NCBI GenBank assembly: GCA_937874695.1
Contig: CALNAJ010000011.1
Location: 1 to 30,813 of the forward strand
From: an uncultured Lactobacillus sp.
GTDB taxonomy: Bacteria > Bacillota > Bacilli > Lactobacillales > Lactobacillaceae
Reading direction: 5' to 3'
DNA: 30,813 nucleotides
The notes below the pieces were generated by a model that saw nothing but the letters and a program-made list of their open reading frames with translations, was not told where the DNA came from and did no database searches. The position numbers and the translations under genes are program-made. Below are positions 5,928 to 13,115 of the stretch, piece after piece. Within the stretch, counting starts at the first letter, position 1, and each line of letters starts with the position of its first letter.

Positions 5928-7187
5928 TTACCAAACGAAGAGACCAACGATCCCGGCAGAAAGCAGGGAAACTAAGATCCCAGAAAGTAACATGTAACCA
6001 ACGTTCTTAGAGATCAATTCGTTGTTTTCGCGGTCAACGATCCCCTTGAAACAACCGATAATCATCCCAGTAGTTGAGAAGTTAGCGAATGAAGTCAAGA
6101 AGACAGTCAAGATGGCACGGTAGTGAGGTGAGAATGCGTTCGTGTTGATGGTTGAAGAAATCTTACCCATAACAACGAATTCATTCGTAACCAACTTAGT
6201 ACCCATGTATTGCGCGAAGCCGAATGCGTCGTGGACGTTCAGACCCATTAACCAAGCGAATGGGAACATGATGATCCCAAGGATGTGTTCCAAGGATAAC
6301 CATGGGTTGAACAAGCCAAGCAGACGGTCAATCAAAGCAGCTAAGGCAACGAAAGCGATAACGTTAGCGGCGATGATTAAGATCAGACGACCGGCACCTA
6401 AGATAGAATCACCCAAGAATGAGAAGAATGGTTCTTTCTTACCGTCATCTTCAACGGCACCTGATTCAGCTGCAGCAGTGTTAGAACCACCGATTTTAGC
6501 GATAGTGTCTTCTTCTGGTGAAACTTCAACAGGGTTCAACATGTTCGTAACGATGATGGCGTTCAAGATGTTAATTGGAACGGCCGTCAAAACGAATTGC
6601 CCAGGAACCATTTGGGTATATGCACCCAGAATGGAAGCTGTGATACATGACATTGACATCATGGCAAGGGTCAAGTTACGTTCCTTACGCATGCTCTTTA
6701 ATTGTAATTGAGAAACGGCTAAGGCTTCAGTGTTACCTAAGAACATCATTTCAACAGAGAAGAATGATTCGAACTTAGGTTGGCCAGTAATGAAGGAAAG
6801 GCCACGACCAACCCACTTGATGATCCAAGGAAGAATCCCGATGTAAGTCAGGATATCGAACATTGGAACAACCAATAAGATTGGCAGCAATGAACTGGTA
6901 ATGAAGTTCATTGACTTGGCAGTCCCACCGAATTGTGGAGTAACCCAGTTAGGTAAGGCGAAGACGATCCCTTGATAAGCCACTTGGACTAACCAGTTGA
7001 AACCATCGGCGGCACCCTTAACGATGTCTTGCCCGAGTGAGAAACTAGTGAAGAACCAAGCCAAAATCAAGTTAAGAACTAAGACAATGGCAGTTGATTT
7101 CCAGTTGATTTTTTTCTTATCCTTAGAGAATAAGAAAGCGAGTGCGAGGTAAACAATTACCCCTAAAATATTGACTGCGACTAGCAT
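5928..7187 (-). CDS. nupC: NupC-type concentrative nucleoside permease (CNT family)
   Basis: Imports nucleosides with protons or sodium. The 419-residue membrane protein has the CNT order of domains: three N-terminal hydrophobic helices, the nucleoside-recognition region with L-P-I-L-L-V-V-P-M-F-D-I-L and G-Q-P-K-F-E-S-F-F-S-V-E-M-M-F-L-G-N-T-E, then a C-terminal half with the conserved F-A-N-F-S-T-T-G-M-I-I-G (about 374-385). A Glu/Asp-rich loop near residues 225-250 interrupts the core. Length is normal. The ATG at 7187 has an AAAGAGG site eleven bases upstream. The neighbouring phosphopentomutase-like gene and purine permease make a nucleoside-salvage context. The 285-base upstream gap is rich in alternative hairpins that may regulate it. 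Confidence 0.93.
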   Translation of the reverse strand: MLVAVNILGVIVYLALAFLFSKDKKKINWKSTAIVLVLNLILAWFFTSFSLGQDIVKGAADGFNWLVQVAYQGIVFALPNWVTPQFGGTAKSMNFITSSLLPILLVVPMFDILTYIGILPWIIKWVGRGLSFITGQPKFESFFSVEMMFLGNTEALAVSQLQLKSMRKERNLTLAMMSMSCITASILGAYTQMVPGQFVLTAVPINILNAIIVTNMLNPVEVSPEEDTIAKIGGSNTAAAESGAVEDDGKKEPFFSFLGDSILGAGRLILIIAANVIAFVALAALIDRLLGLFNPWLSLEHILGIIMFPFAWLMGLNVHDAFGFAQYMGTKLVTNEFVVMGKISSTINTNAFSPHYRAILTVFLTSFANFSTTGMIIGCFKGIVDRENNELISKNVGYMLLSGILVSLLSAGIVGLFVW

Positions 7188-7223
7188 TGGTCAAAATACC
7201 TCTTTCCGATATTATTCTTTGAT

Positions 7224-7442
7224 GTATGGCCCTTTGCCATACAAAAGTTGACACGATGTGTTGCGGCAGAAATTATGTAACGCATAACTTCTGTTACGAA
7301 CGTAATCAGTTCGTAACGGCTAGATTTCAACGCGTGCGGCGAATGGTGAAATTGCTAAACCTAAAAAATAATGGATGTTTCGGTGCCGCAAGCACGCTGA
7401 CCTTTGCAACCTAGTGGTTAACCCCTGATGTGCTGCCACATC
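7224..7442 (-). promoter_or_regulatory. Structured leader G upstream of nupC, with competing pairings
   Basis: The gap between the phosphopentomutase-like gene and nupC holds hairpins at 7224-7230/7236-7242 (7 bp), 7267-7277/7283-7293 (11 positions, one mismatch) and 7293-7301/7309-7317 (9 bp perfect). A long-range pairing joins 7255-7259 and 7265-7269 to 7438-7442 and 7433-7437. The downstream arm can instead fold locally (7427-7432 with 7437-7442), so two mutually exclusive structures are possible. It could be a nupC attenuator or a 3' processing element of the upstream gene. No known riboswitch core was recognised, and no promoter could be placed confidently. Confidence 0.4.
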
Positions 7443-7471
7443 ACCTCCCTTCATGGTATGCGTTCTGCTAT

Positions 7472-8299
7472 CTATTGCGTAAATTCATTTAAAAAGCTAT
7501 GTCCGGCGGCGTGACCCGCTAAACCGAAATTCTCAAGGACGGTGGCGCCGACATCAGCCAACGTTCGACGAATTCCCAAAGCATGCGTACTTGGCCGCGA
7601 AGCCGAGTAGGCAATGATTGGCAGGTACTCACGGGTCGGCGTGACAGTTGCCGTCGGATCAACAGCATGGCTGGCGGTCACGAGCAACAGGTCATTGACC
7701 CCCATGTCGTGAATCACCTGACTCAATGCACGGTCCGCGTGAATCAAAGCATCCCCGAAGCCCTCAATATCGCCTCGTTCTCCGGCGAACCGGAAATCCG
7801 GCAACATAACGAGTGCCATCCCAGACGCTGGTCGATACAATAATTCATCGACCACCCGAAAGGCATCCTGGTTACTGCCCAACTGAACCTTCTCCGCGGC
7901 GTCCTGCGTTTGTAAATAGCTCAGAAACGGTGCCGCGATGGTGACGGGATACCCCGCCTCCGGTAAGGTAGCCAAGACACTCTGCGTTCGGGTCTGGCCA
8001 TTATAGTCCCACATCTCCCGCAATCCTGTTGCAGCCCGGTTATCTTGTGCCGCCATATGTAGGCGCCCGAAGAATCCCATGGGTACTGCAACAGGGTCAA
8101 TCCCGAGCAACGGATGGTCAACCCGAATATTACCGAGCCCTAAGCGCTGTAATGTTGGAAGATTTAGTTTACCCGACCAACTAACTGCCACATGACCTAA
8201 CGTATCAGTTCCGACAGACTGAAAGCGGTTTGCGTCCGGGGCTTCCCCCAGGCCTAAACCAGCAAAGTCAATCACGAAAATGCGATGAAATGCCACCAT
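7472..8299 (-). CDS. Degenerate phosphopentomutase-like protein (DeoB relative, probably inactive)
   Basis: The N-terminus follows phosphopentomutase: R-I-F-V-I-D11-F, G-E-A-P-D-A (18-23), G-T-D-T-L-G-H (30-36), L-G-L-G-N-I (53-58). The C-terminus follows too: D-P-T-A (214-217), T-R-E-Y-L-P (222-227), R-R-T-L-A-D-V-G-A-T-V. At 275 residues it is about 120 shorter than DeoB, and the cap domain is largely missing. The phospho-acceptor segment (canonical K-D-T-x-T-G-H-W-E) reads N-R-A-A-T-G-L-R-E, with the catalytic Thr replaced by Ala89. The metal motifs are also lost: D-H-G-N becomes S210-H-A-V, G-H-R becomes G-E174-R, and the final ligand His becomes Pro221. Start and ribosome site (GAGGAG) are good and the frame is intact, so it appears to be maintained. 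A binding or regulatory role is a guess. Confidence 0.75.
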   Translation of the reverse strand: MVAFHRIFVIDFAGLGLGEAPDANRFQSVGTDTLGHVAVSWSGKLNLPTLQRLGLGNIRVDHPLLGIDPVAVPMGFFGRLHMAAQDNRAATGLREMWDYNGQTRTQSVLATLPEAGYPVTIAAPFLSYLQTQDAAEKVQLGSNQDAFRVVDELLYRPASGMALVMLPDFRFAGERGDIEGFGDALIHADRALSQVIHDMGVNDLLLVTASHAVDPTATVTPTREYLPIIAYSASRPSTHALGIRRTLADVGATVLENFGLAGHAAGHSFLNEFTQ

Positions 8300-8362
8300 T
8301 TCTCACTCCTCAGGTCAACACCGGCATTCAATTTCAAGTTGGTGTTTTTTCGGTCTAGTAAT

Positions 8363-8391
8363 AATATACCGTTTCCAGGAGCGCCTGTAAA
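8363..8391 (-). promoter_or_regulatory. Promoter of the phosphopentomutase-like gene
   Basis: On the minus strand TTTACA (8386-8391) and TATATT (8363-8368) are separated by exactly 17 bases, each five of six to consensus. The start codon is about 60 bases downstream. A small hairpin lies just before the ribosome site. Confidence 0.65.
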
Positions 8392-8675
8392 TGGCTGATT
8401 GCAAGAAATCTGAGAAAGCTTATTTCCGAACATTGTGCCCCTTAATCGTTGACAGCAGACGGCCGATAGTGCCGTGCTTCTCACAATTACCGGGCATGGT
8501 GCTCATTTACATAAAAGGATTTACTTGGTTCAAGACACCCTCATGCGAGCGCTACCACTTACTGGTACGATTGCAAGCTGACTAATCAAACTAAAAATCA
8601 TGGTTTTACCAATCCAAGTCGGCGAAGCCTTGGTTGAACCGAACAACTTACTCCCAAAATCATAAAAACGGGCTT

Positions 8676-8743
8676 CAAGTTGGGTGAAAATAACTTGAAG
8701 TCCGCTAACTTCCGGAAAGGAGGTTGTGACTTAATTCCCGTTT
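8676..8743. repeat. Branched hairpin cluster F
   Basis: An outer 7-bp pairing (AAACGGG near 8676 with CCCGTTT at 8737-8743) encloses a perfect 9-bp hairpin (CTTCAAGTT / AACTTGAAG, about 8683-8700) and a 7-position hairpin (AACTTCC / GGAGGTT, about 8707-8725). It has the same three-way layout as element C but no shared sequence. No associated gene, so its role and strand are unknown. Confidence 0.4.
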
Positions 8744-9329
8744 GATAATCATTTTAATACTTAATCGCCTCATAACTTGTATTTCGAACCAACTGACGCA
8801 GCCCCAAATCATACTATATTTTATTTCTGGCTACCGTTTTGGTTTGTAACGGTGACGCTTAATTCCTTCATTACCTCAACAGATCACGCTTTAACGATTC
8901 TACTTGAAATCCTTGTATGACCTCTGTATCCGTAACATCCGAGCTCTAGTTAAAACTTGTAACACTGTCTACACGTCTCTAAACACACACGCTTACGTGA
9001 AGCGCTAAGCTGACACTATATTCAGTTGTTCATCATTCTTGAACTGTCGCTTGAATCTACCAGAGTTCGTTAGAAGGTTTATCGGAGTTGTCAAAAACAT
9101 TTTCTTTGTTGCGGGTTTCTCTACTAAAAACCTGTCTCTCGTCAAAACGGAAATCGGTTTCGTAAAGCATTGACTCAACTAGATCATGTGGTGCTGGAAT
9201 CACAACTCTTAATTCCTTTCCGTGACATAATAGTAACACGGGTTGTAAGCGTTTGCAATAGAAATGCTAAAACTTCTTGATTTATTTTATACAGATAGCG
9301 TAAAACGTTGTCATACCAGGCGTTGTGAC

Positions 9330-9371
9330 AAAAAAATACCGTCAGCGAGTCGTGGTCGCTAACGGTATTTT
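9330..9371 (-). terminator. Strong hairpin terminator downstream of the SDR gene
   Basis: Arms 9333-9348 and 9356-9371 pair over 16 bases with one mismatch. On the minus strand seven T's follow. It is 270 bases past the stop of the SDR gene, the nearest upstream minus-strand gene. An apparent ORF across 9184-9396 is simply a reading of this hairpin. Confidence 0.7.
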
Positions 9372-9638
9372 CGATGTATGAATCAATTCCAGGCAAATTC
9401 CATGGGTTCTTGTTTGGAGGAAAAGTTTCACAGATATGAGCTTAGTAAATTGATTCCAAATTAAGTAAAGCGAATCGAAATGTTGTGTGGAGTTACCCTC
9501 AACACACACCATAGTTATACCGCGAATTCATCCATATTGCACACTTTTTGAACCCGGAATTTTCATAGGAAGATTGAAAGCGGCGTCCAGTGGGCATTTA
9601 CAGCGCTAAACGAAATTTACACCATTATGCCCGTACTA

Positions 9639-10280
9639 TTAATACCAAGAAGGCTTGTCCCCATCAGTATTGGGCTTGTTAACGCCCAATGATTCCCGGT
9701 TAGCCTGACTAGGATCAGCGACCAATTTAGCCACAACCGCAGCGATACTCTTCCGGGAAACCTCGGTCCCCTTGAAGGCTTCACCCTTCTTCGTGGTTTC
9801 GTAGTCAATCTCATCCTTATTGCTCAACCAAGCTGGCCGAATCAAGGTGTAAGTCACATCGGAGTCTTCAATGACCTTGGCAGCGGCCGCGTACGTCTCC
9901 AAGTAACCACCATCTAACATCTGGTGATTCCACTTACCATAGTTGCCCGGAACTTCATCGTAAATGCCCAGTGTTGAGATCCAAATCAAGCGACTCACTT
10001 GGCTAGCATCCATCGCAGCCACAACGGCCTTCGCCTCGTCCTCGATGTTCTTGCCGGCGAGGTTAGCATAGACGATATCGATACCAGCCATGGCGGCCTT
10101 CAGGTCAGCAACGCTGCTGGCGTCACCCTCAACAACCTTAACGCGGTCACTAGCGACGTCCGCTAAACGTTTGGCGTTCCGTAGAAACAACGTTAAGTGG
10201 TTCTGGTCATTTTCCAACAGCTGTGCCGTAGCCAGCTTAGCAATTTTCCCATTGGCACCTAGTACTAATACGTTTGTCAT
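9639..10280 (-). CDS. NAD(P)-binding atypical SDR (NmrA/SDR_a5-like) protein
   Basis: The 213-residue protein is a compact Rossmann-fold oxidoreductase or redox sensor of the NAD(P)H-binding family. It opens with V-L-G-A-N-G-K-I-A-K (about residues 5-14), the G-x-x-G-x-x-[GA] dinucleotide loop, followed by L-R-N near the end of beta 2, where NADP-preferring proteins often carry Arg. Later come V-V-E-G-D-A (about 47) and W-I-S-T-L-G-I-Y (about 100), where an active SDR has Ser/Tyr. The ATG at 10280 has an AAGGGG site nine bases upstream. An upstream extension to 10562 has no ribosome site and non-conserved sequence. Homologues are often induced by HxlR-type regulators; none is adjacent here, but an inverted repeat overlaps the promoter region. 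Confidence 0.85.
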   Translation of the reverse strand: MTNVLVLGANGKIAKLATAQLLENDQNHLTLFLRNAKRLADVASDRVKVVEGDASSVADLKAAMAGIDIVYANLAGKNIEDEAKAVVAAMDASQVSRLIWISTLGIYDEVPGNYGKWNHQMLDGGYLETYAAAAKVIEDSDVTYTLIRPAWLSNKDEIDYETTKKGEAFKGTEVSRKSIAAVVAKLVADPSQANRESLGVNKPNTDGDKPSWY

Positions 10281-10303
10281 AAATATTAACCCCTTTTCGT
10301 TTT

Positions 10304-10345
10304 TGTTTACGGTTATACTGTAATACTCACAGTTACATTTAGCAA
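10304..10345 (-). promoter_or_regulatory. Promoter region with GTAA-N9-TTAC dyad upstream of the SDR gene
   Basis: On the minus strand GTAACTGTGAGTATTAC forms an inverted repeat, followed by AGTATAAC, a plausible -10, some 30-40 bases before the start codon. GTA...TAC dyads of this kind are typical targets of HxlR-family regulators. No regulator gene is adjacent, so the assignment is tentative. Confidence 0.35.
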
Positions 10346-10410
10346 CTGAAAAGGTTGGGACATTTGGGGTGGACCTGCTGAAACTGGCTTGCGGACGGGA
10401 TCTTAGGGGA

Positions 10411-10445
10411 TAAAAAAAGCAATGTTGCTGTTGGCAACATTGCTT
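10411..10445 (-). terminator. Strong intrinsic terminator
   Basis: A perfect 12-bp stem (10417-10428 with 10434-10445) with a five-base loop is followed on the minus strand by a run of T's (10412-10418). It ends the transcript of the small gene at 10630-10896, about 190 bases past its stop codon. Confidence 0.85.
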
Positions 10446-10458
10446 GGTGGGGCTTGTA

Positions 10459-10621
10459 TTTGTAGCTACGATTGTGGGAAAGACACGCTTTCCCGCTACA
10501 TAGCCGAAACGTGCGCCAAGGGGCAGCTGGTTGCGCTTAACCCCACTAAGCAAATAATCCAAACCCGGGATTTTTTGCTTAGTGACGTTAATGCTCGCCA
10601 GCTAACCGCCCCTCGGCGCAC
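10459..10621 (-). repeat. Nested hairpin structures D in the 3' UTR of the small gene
   Basis: Two nested structures lie between the stop codon at 10630 and the terminator. The first has TGTAGC/GCTACA arms (about 10460-10502) enclosing a GGGAAAG/CTTTCCC hairpin. The second has arms 10511-10517/10615-10621, 10519-10524/10608-10613 and 10525-10530/10598-10603, enclosing a perfect 11-bp hairpin (10544-10554 with 10574-10584). Together they make an unusually large structured 3' UTR. Sequence blocks of the A/B/C family were not found here. Confidence 0.5.
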
Positions 10622-10629
10622 TCTTTCTT

Positions 10630-10896
10630 TTAAATCAACATCAACGTAACACCGTCAACCGGCTTCAAACTGTCTCCTAAGTCACCGAAAACTAATTCCT
10701 TTTGGAAGACCGGTGAGTCGAGTTCAGTCAAGTTCGTCTTTTCAATGGTCAGATGATAACGGCCATGCCGGTCCTTGCTCAAACCATAATTCACGAATTC
10801 TTGTTCGGGGGCGTATTCCGCGAAATGGACGGCGTAATGTCCGAGCTGGTGGGAAACGACCAGACGAATCCCGTTTTCATCTCTAAAAATGTGCAA
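10630..10896 (-). CDS. Small hypothetical protein, TTG start
   Basis: An 88-residue soluble protein that I do not recognise. It begins M-H-I-F-R-D-E-N and has alternating hydrophobic/polar segments suggesting a small beta-rich fold, with no signal or membrane segment. The TTG at 10896 is chosen because an AGGAG ribosome site lies nine bases upstream and no ATG is available in frame. The gene is bracketed by two large hairpin regions (E in the leader, D after the stop) and ends at a strong terminator, so it appears to be a separate transcript. The rare start codon and structured leader suggest low or regulated translation. Confidence 0.65.
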   Translation of the reverse strand: MHIFRDENGIRLVVSHQLGHYAVHFAEYAPEQEFVNYGLSKDRHGRYHLTIEKTNLTELDSPVFQKELVFGDLGDSLKPVDGVTLMLI

Positions 10897-10921
10897 AATT
10901 GTTCACTCCTAAATTGATTGA

Positions 10922-11123
10922 AACTATCCTGGTACTTGGCACAAAAACAAAAGGAAGGGTCGCGACGACGCTTCCCTCCCGTTATCGGCCCGTAGCCAAT
11001 CAAGGTTGGGAAACGTGCCGCGGCTGTCGACAATCACGGCTCATCAATCCATGATCAACCTACGTGCGCACAGTGATGTCAGCCTTGCCAAACCACGAAG
11101 AGTTTGGCTTCACCAGGATAGTT
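10922..11123 (-). repeat. Structured region E upstream of the TTG-start gene
   Basis: A perfect 12-bp outer stem (10922-10933 with 11112-11123) spans 202 bases. Inside it are a 7-bp hairpin (11087-11093 with 11102-11108), a GGAAG/CTTCC hairpin (10953-10957 with 10971-10975) and other weak pairings. It lies directly before the ribosome site of the small gene, so it may be its 5' leader. It also lies 190 bases upstream of the divergent gene at 11311. Confidence 0.45.
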
Positions 11124-11310
11124 CCTCTATGTACTTAGATTGTACCATACTTACCCTAAAAAGATTAGGCACACCCAGAAAGCTGTTGATTTTTCCGGAA
11201 AAAGTGGTCCCTTCCCTTGCCAGTTGTGGGGCAAACATGGTTCAATATTAATAACAAGGCAATTAATTATTAAATTAACTAGTAATTACGCATTCCGATG
11301 GAGGCCCACA

Positions 11311-11916
11311 ATGGCAAATACAAAGAACAGTCAGGCAGCAAAGATTCGCCAGCAAATTATCACTTGGTTACAGGATGATCAGACGTCAGAGGTTGTTTCC
11401 GAAGATAAGTTTCCCGGTATTCGTGGGATTCGGGCGGTCAAACTCCGTGCTATGTTGGGTGACCTTGGCTACGTCTCCTCAGTCGTGATGGGCGCCGTCT
11501 CCGCTGCCCCATCGATCGACCACCGAATCAAGAAGGCCGCGGTCAAGCCGCGTGAGGTCTACTACTACTTCGATAGCAATACCCCAGCACCGGCCAAGGT
11601 CCAACGTCGGGCGCAACAAGTCGCCAGTGCTACAACCACGGGAGCAACGACACCCACATCAGCTGCCGTGCACACCATCCAGACGACCGGGCTCACCGGG
11701 CTCTCTGGCACACCAGCTTTTAAGCAACTGGTAGCGGCCAACGAGCATCTGGCTAGTGCCGTAGATGACCTGCTCACGGCGGCTCAGAACCAACGGCCCC
11801 TCTCTGACTTAGAATTAGACTTTCTGACGGATTTTGCGACCCAGGTAGCTAAGCAAACGGAATCGCTCCAGAACTTCACTGCCCAGACCCGAATTGATCG
11901 GTTACGCCGACTATAA
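11311..11916 (+). CDS. Hypothetical protein, possible N-terminal winged-helix-like domain
   Basis: A 201-residue cytosolic protein of unknown function. Residues 1-85 are rich in basic residues and predicted helices (K-I-R-Q-Q-I-I-T-W-L; G-I-R-A-V-K-L-R-A-M-L-G-D-L-G-Y) and could form a DNA-binding wing-helix fold, ending in V-Y-Y-Y-F-D. A Thr/Ala/Pro-rich linker follows (about 90-130), then a helical C-terminal segment (about 135-201) that may be a coiled coil. The ATG at 11311 is chosen for its GGAGG site six bases upstream; an in-frame extension back to 11140 contains non-protein-like sequence. No operon partner. The DNA-binding suggestion rests on composition only. Confidence 0.65.
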   Translation: MANTKNSQAAKIRQQIITWLQDDQTSEVVSEDKFPGIRGIRAVKLRAMLGDLGYVSSVVMGAVSAAPSIDHRIKKAAVKPREVYYYFDSNTPAPAKVQRRAQQVASATTTGATTPTSAAVHTIQTTGLTGLSGTPAFKQLVAANEHLASAVDDLLTAAQNQRPLSDLELDFLTDFATQVAKQTESLQNFTAQTRIDRLRRL

Positions 11917-12054
11917 CCCCCGTTAAGTAATTCACTTATTAGATGTCGGCCATAATTATTTAACCAATTTAACGTTTTTTGCGGAATTTTCTTGACTTTT
12001 AGGCACTCGACCTTTAATCTGTTATAAATTACTTTTATGGGGGGACGATTGCTT

Positions 12055-12318
12055 ATGGCATTACACGAAGATAACCGGGTGTTTTGTGAAAAGACCGAAC
12101 TTTTCTCAGATTCATTCTACGGCACCATTACAAAAATCTACGAACATTCCGCACTGGTGAAGGTTGAACCCGACCAACTCTCCAAGAAGGAAACCGACAA
12201 AATCGATTCTTTCGGGGATCTTGTCGTTATCCGCCTCAAAGAATTACAATTGGTGGACGCCGCTGGTAAGCCTATGGATGAACCAGAAGACGAAGAACCG
12301 TTAGAAGCAGCTGAATAA
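12055..12318 (+). CDS. DUF2187-like small KOW-type protein
   Basis: An 87-residue acidic protein. Residues about 18-65 resemble DUF2187, a small beta-barrel of Firmicutes: F-Y-G-T-I-T-K-I-Y-E-H-S-A-L-V-K-V, then F-G-D-L-V-V-I-R-L-K-E-L. The function of that family is unknown; KOW-like folds often touch nucleic acid. The tail is very acidic (D-E-P-E-D-E-E-P-L-E). The ATG at 12055 is chosen because the six-G ribosome site is nine bases upstream; the alternative ATG at 12037 overlaps that site. A TTGACT lies at 11992-11997 with an imperfect -10. A terminator follows the stop, so it is a single-gene transcript. Confidence 0.6.
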   Translation: MALHEDNRVFCEKTELFSDSFYGTITKIYEHSALVKVEPDQLSKKETDKIDSFGDLVVIRLKELQLVDAAGKPMDEPEDEEPLEAAE

Positions 12319-12330
12319 GCCTGTTTGAGT

Positions 12331-12363
12331 GCCAGCCCACGCCACGTGGACTGGCTTTTATTG
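12331..12363 (+). terminator. Intrinsic terminator after the DUF2187-like gene
   Basis: GCCAG (12331-12335) pairs with CTGGC (12351-12355), with further pairing inside (CCACG/CGTGG region), and is followed by TTTTATT. It lies 13 bases past the stop. Confidence 0.7.
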
Positions 12364-12501
12364 TGGCCTCATCCCTGGTTACTGAGAATTCACTTGTGAC
12401 AGCGAGTGCTTTGCTATTAATAATTCCACCAATTCTGATAGTTCCCGACAACGCAAAAGAAGATATGGGTCACCCCACACCTTCTGTGTTGTTGATTAGA
12501 G

Positions 12502-12888
12502 TTAACGTGCATTGACAATTTCGGTGAGCTGTTGAATCAGCTCCGGCAGCTCCTCATTGAGGACGTCGCTGACGTGTTCCTCAATTCGCCGACCGCGCGG
12601 TGTGATTTCGAAGACGTGGTAGCGACGGTCGGTCGCCAGCGTCTCGTCATCAATGTAGCCGTTATTTAACAGCCGGCTGATCTGGATTGAAATCATGGAT
12701 TGACCGACGTTCAGGCGCCGGGCCAGTTCACTCGTGCTGACCTTCTCCATTGCCAGTTCATGCAAGATCCGATATTGTTCAAACGTGATTGCATCCCCGC
12801 TGCTTGGCCGTTTGATAAAGGGACGCAGGAGTGAATTCAACTGGTGAATTCGCTGGACGTCCACGGCTAATTTATTGGCTTCCATCAT
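12502..12888 (-). CDS. MarR-family winged-helix transcriptional regulator
   Basis: A 128-residue regulator with MarR topology: an N-terminal dimerisation helix, then the winged helix-turn-helix (T-S-E-L-A-R-R-L-N-V-G-Q-S-M-I-S-I-Q-I-S-R-L-L, about residues 51-73). The wing is D-D-E-T-L-A-T-D-R-R-Y-H-V-F-E-I-T-P-R-G, with the conserved D-x-R motif, and a C-terminal helix follows. The ATG at 12888 follows a GAGGAGG site; a second ATG is the next codon. The predicted promoter is about 150 bases upstream, leaving a leader with a short overlapping ORF. No obvious target gene adjoins it, so its ligand and regulon are unknown. Confidence 0.88.
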   Translation of the reverse strand: MMEANKLAVDVQRIHQLNSLLRPFIKRPSSGDAITFEQYRILHELAMEKVSTSELARRLNVGQSMISIQISRLLNNGYIDDETLATDRRYHVFEITPRGRRIEEHVSDVLNEELPELIQQLTEIVNAR

Positions 12889-12983
12889 GTTACTCTTCCT
12901 CCTCGTGACCACCGACAGCCTTGCCTCGTCGGTCCGTCTTTAACATAGTCATCGCGTAGTGGTAACTTAGTGGGTAAAACCAT
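12885..12983 (-). CDS. Possible 32-codon upstream ORF overlapping the MarR start
   Basis: An ATG at 12983 opens a 32-codon ORF ending in a TGA that overlaps the MarR start as ATGATG, the arrangement typical of translational coupling. The peptide is basic and not recognised. Its ribosome site is poorly spaced (AGGGGAGG 15 bases upstream), so it may not be translated. Confidence 0.2.
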   Translation of the reverse strand: MVLPTKLPLRDDYVKDGPTRQGCRWSRGGRVT

Positions 12984-13034
12984 AAGCCCTGAAAGTTACC
13001 TCCCCTAAACATCCTACCACAGATAACAGACTAC

Positions 13035-13062
13035 ATTATAAACAAATCACATCTTAGCCAAA
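13035..13062 (-). promoter_or_regulatory. Promoter upstream of the MarR gene
   Basis: On the minus strand a perfect TATAAT (13035-13040) is preceded by TTTGGC/TTGGCT with a 15-16 base spacer. An 8-bp inverted repeat (12961-12968 with 12993-13000) lies in the leader. Confidence 0.55.
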
Positions 13063-13115
13063 TTTGCTATTATTATCTTTATACGGAGTGCCTGCAAACG
13101 TTGGAATGACGGGAT

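Larger units (their letters stand above)
8392..9638. other. Gene-poor stretch of about 1.25 kb
   Basis: No convincing complete gene was found. It contains hairpin cluster F (8676-8743) and a terminator (9330-9371). A possible gene remnant reads on the minus strand from a GTG at 9239 to 9057 (60 codons, including V-V-I-P-A-P-H-D-L-V-E-S-M-L-Y-E). The remnant has protein-like composition but no ribosome site, and its upstream frame is closed by a stop ten codons before, so it may be the tail of a decayed gene. Plus-strand ORFs here (for example 8391-8585) lack start signals. Confidence 0.4.

Noticed and set aside
6142..6711. Plus-strand ORF of 189 codons
   Set aside because: Lies entirely opposite nupC, whose membrane-protein signatures are clear on the minus strand.
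9184..9396. Minus-strand 70-codon ORF
   Set aside because: Runs through the terminator hairpin at 9330-9371 and starts at a TTG without a ribosome site.
11140..11310. Upstream extension of the protein at 11311
   Set aside because: Low-quality sequence with no ribosome site, whereas GGAGG precedes the ATG at 11311.
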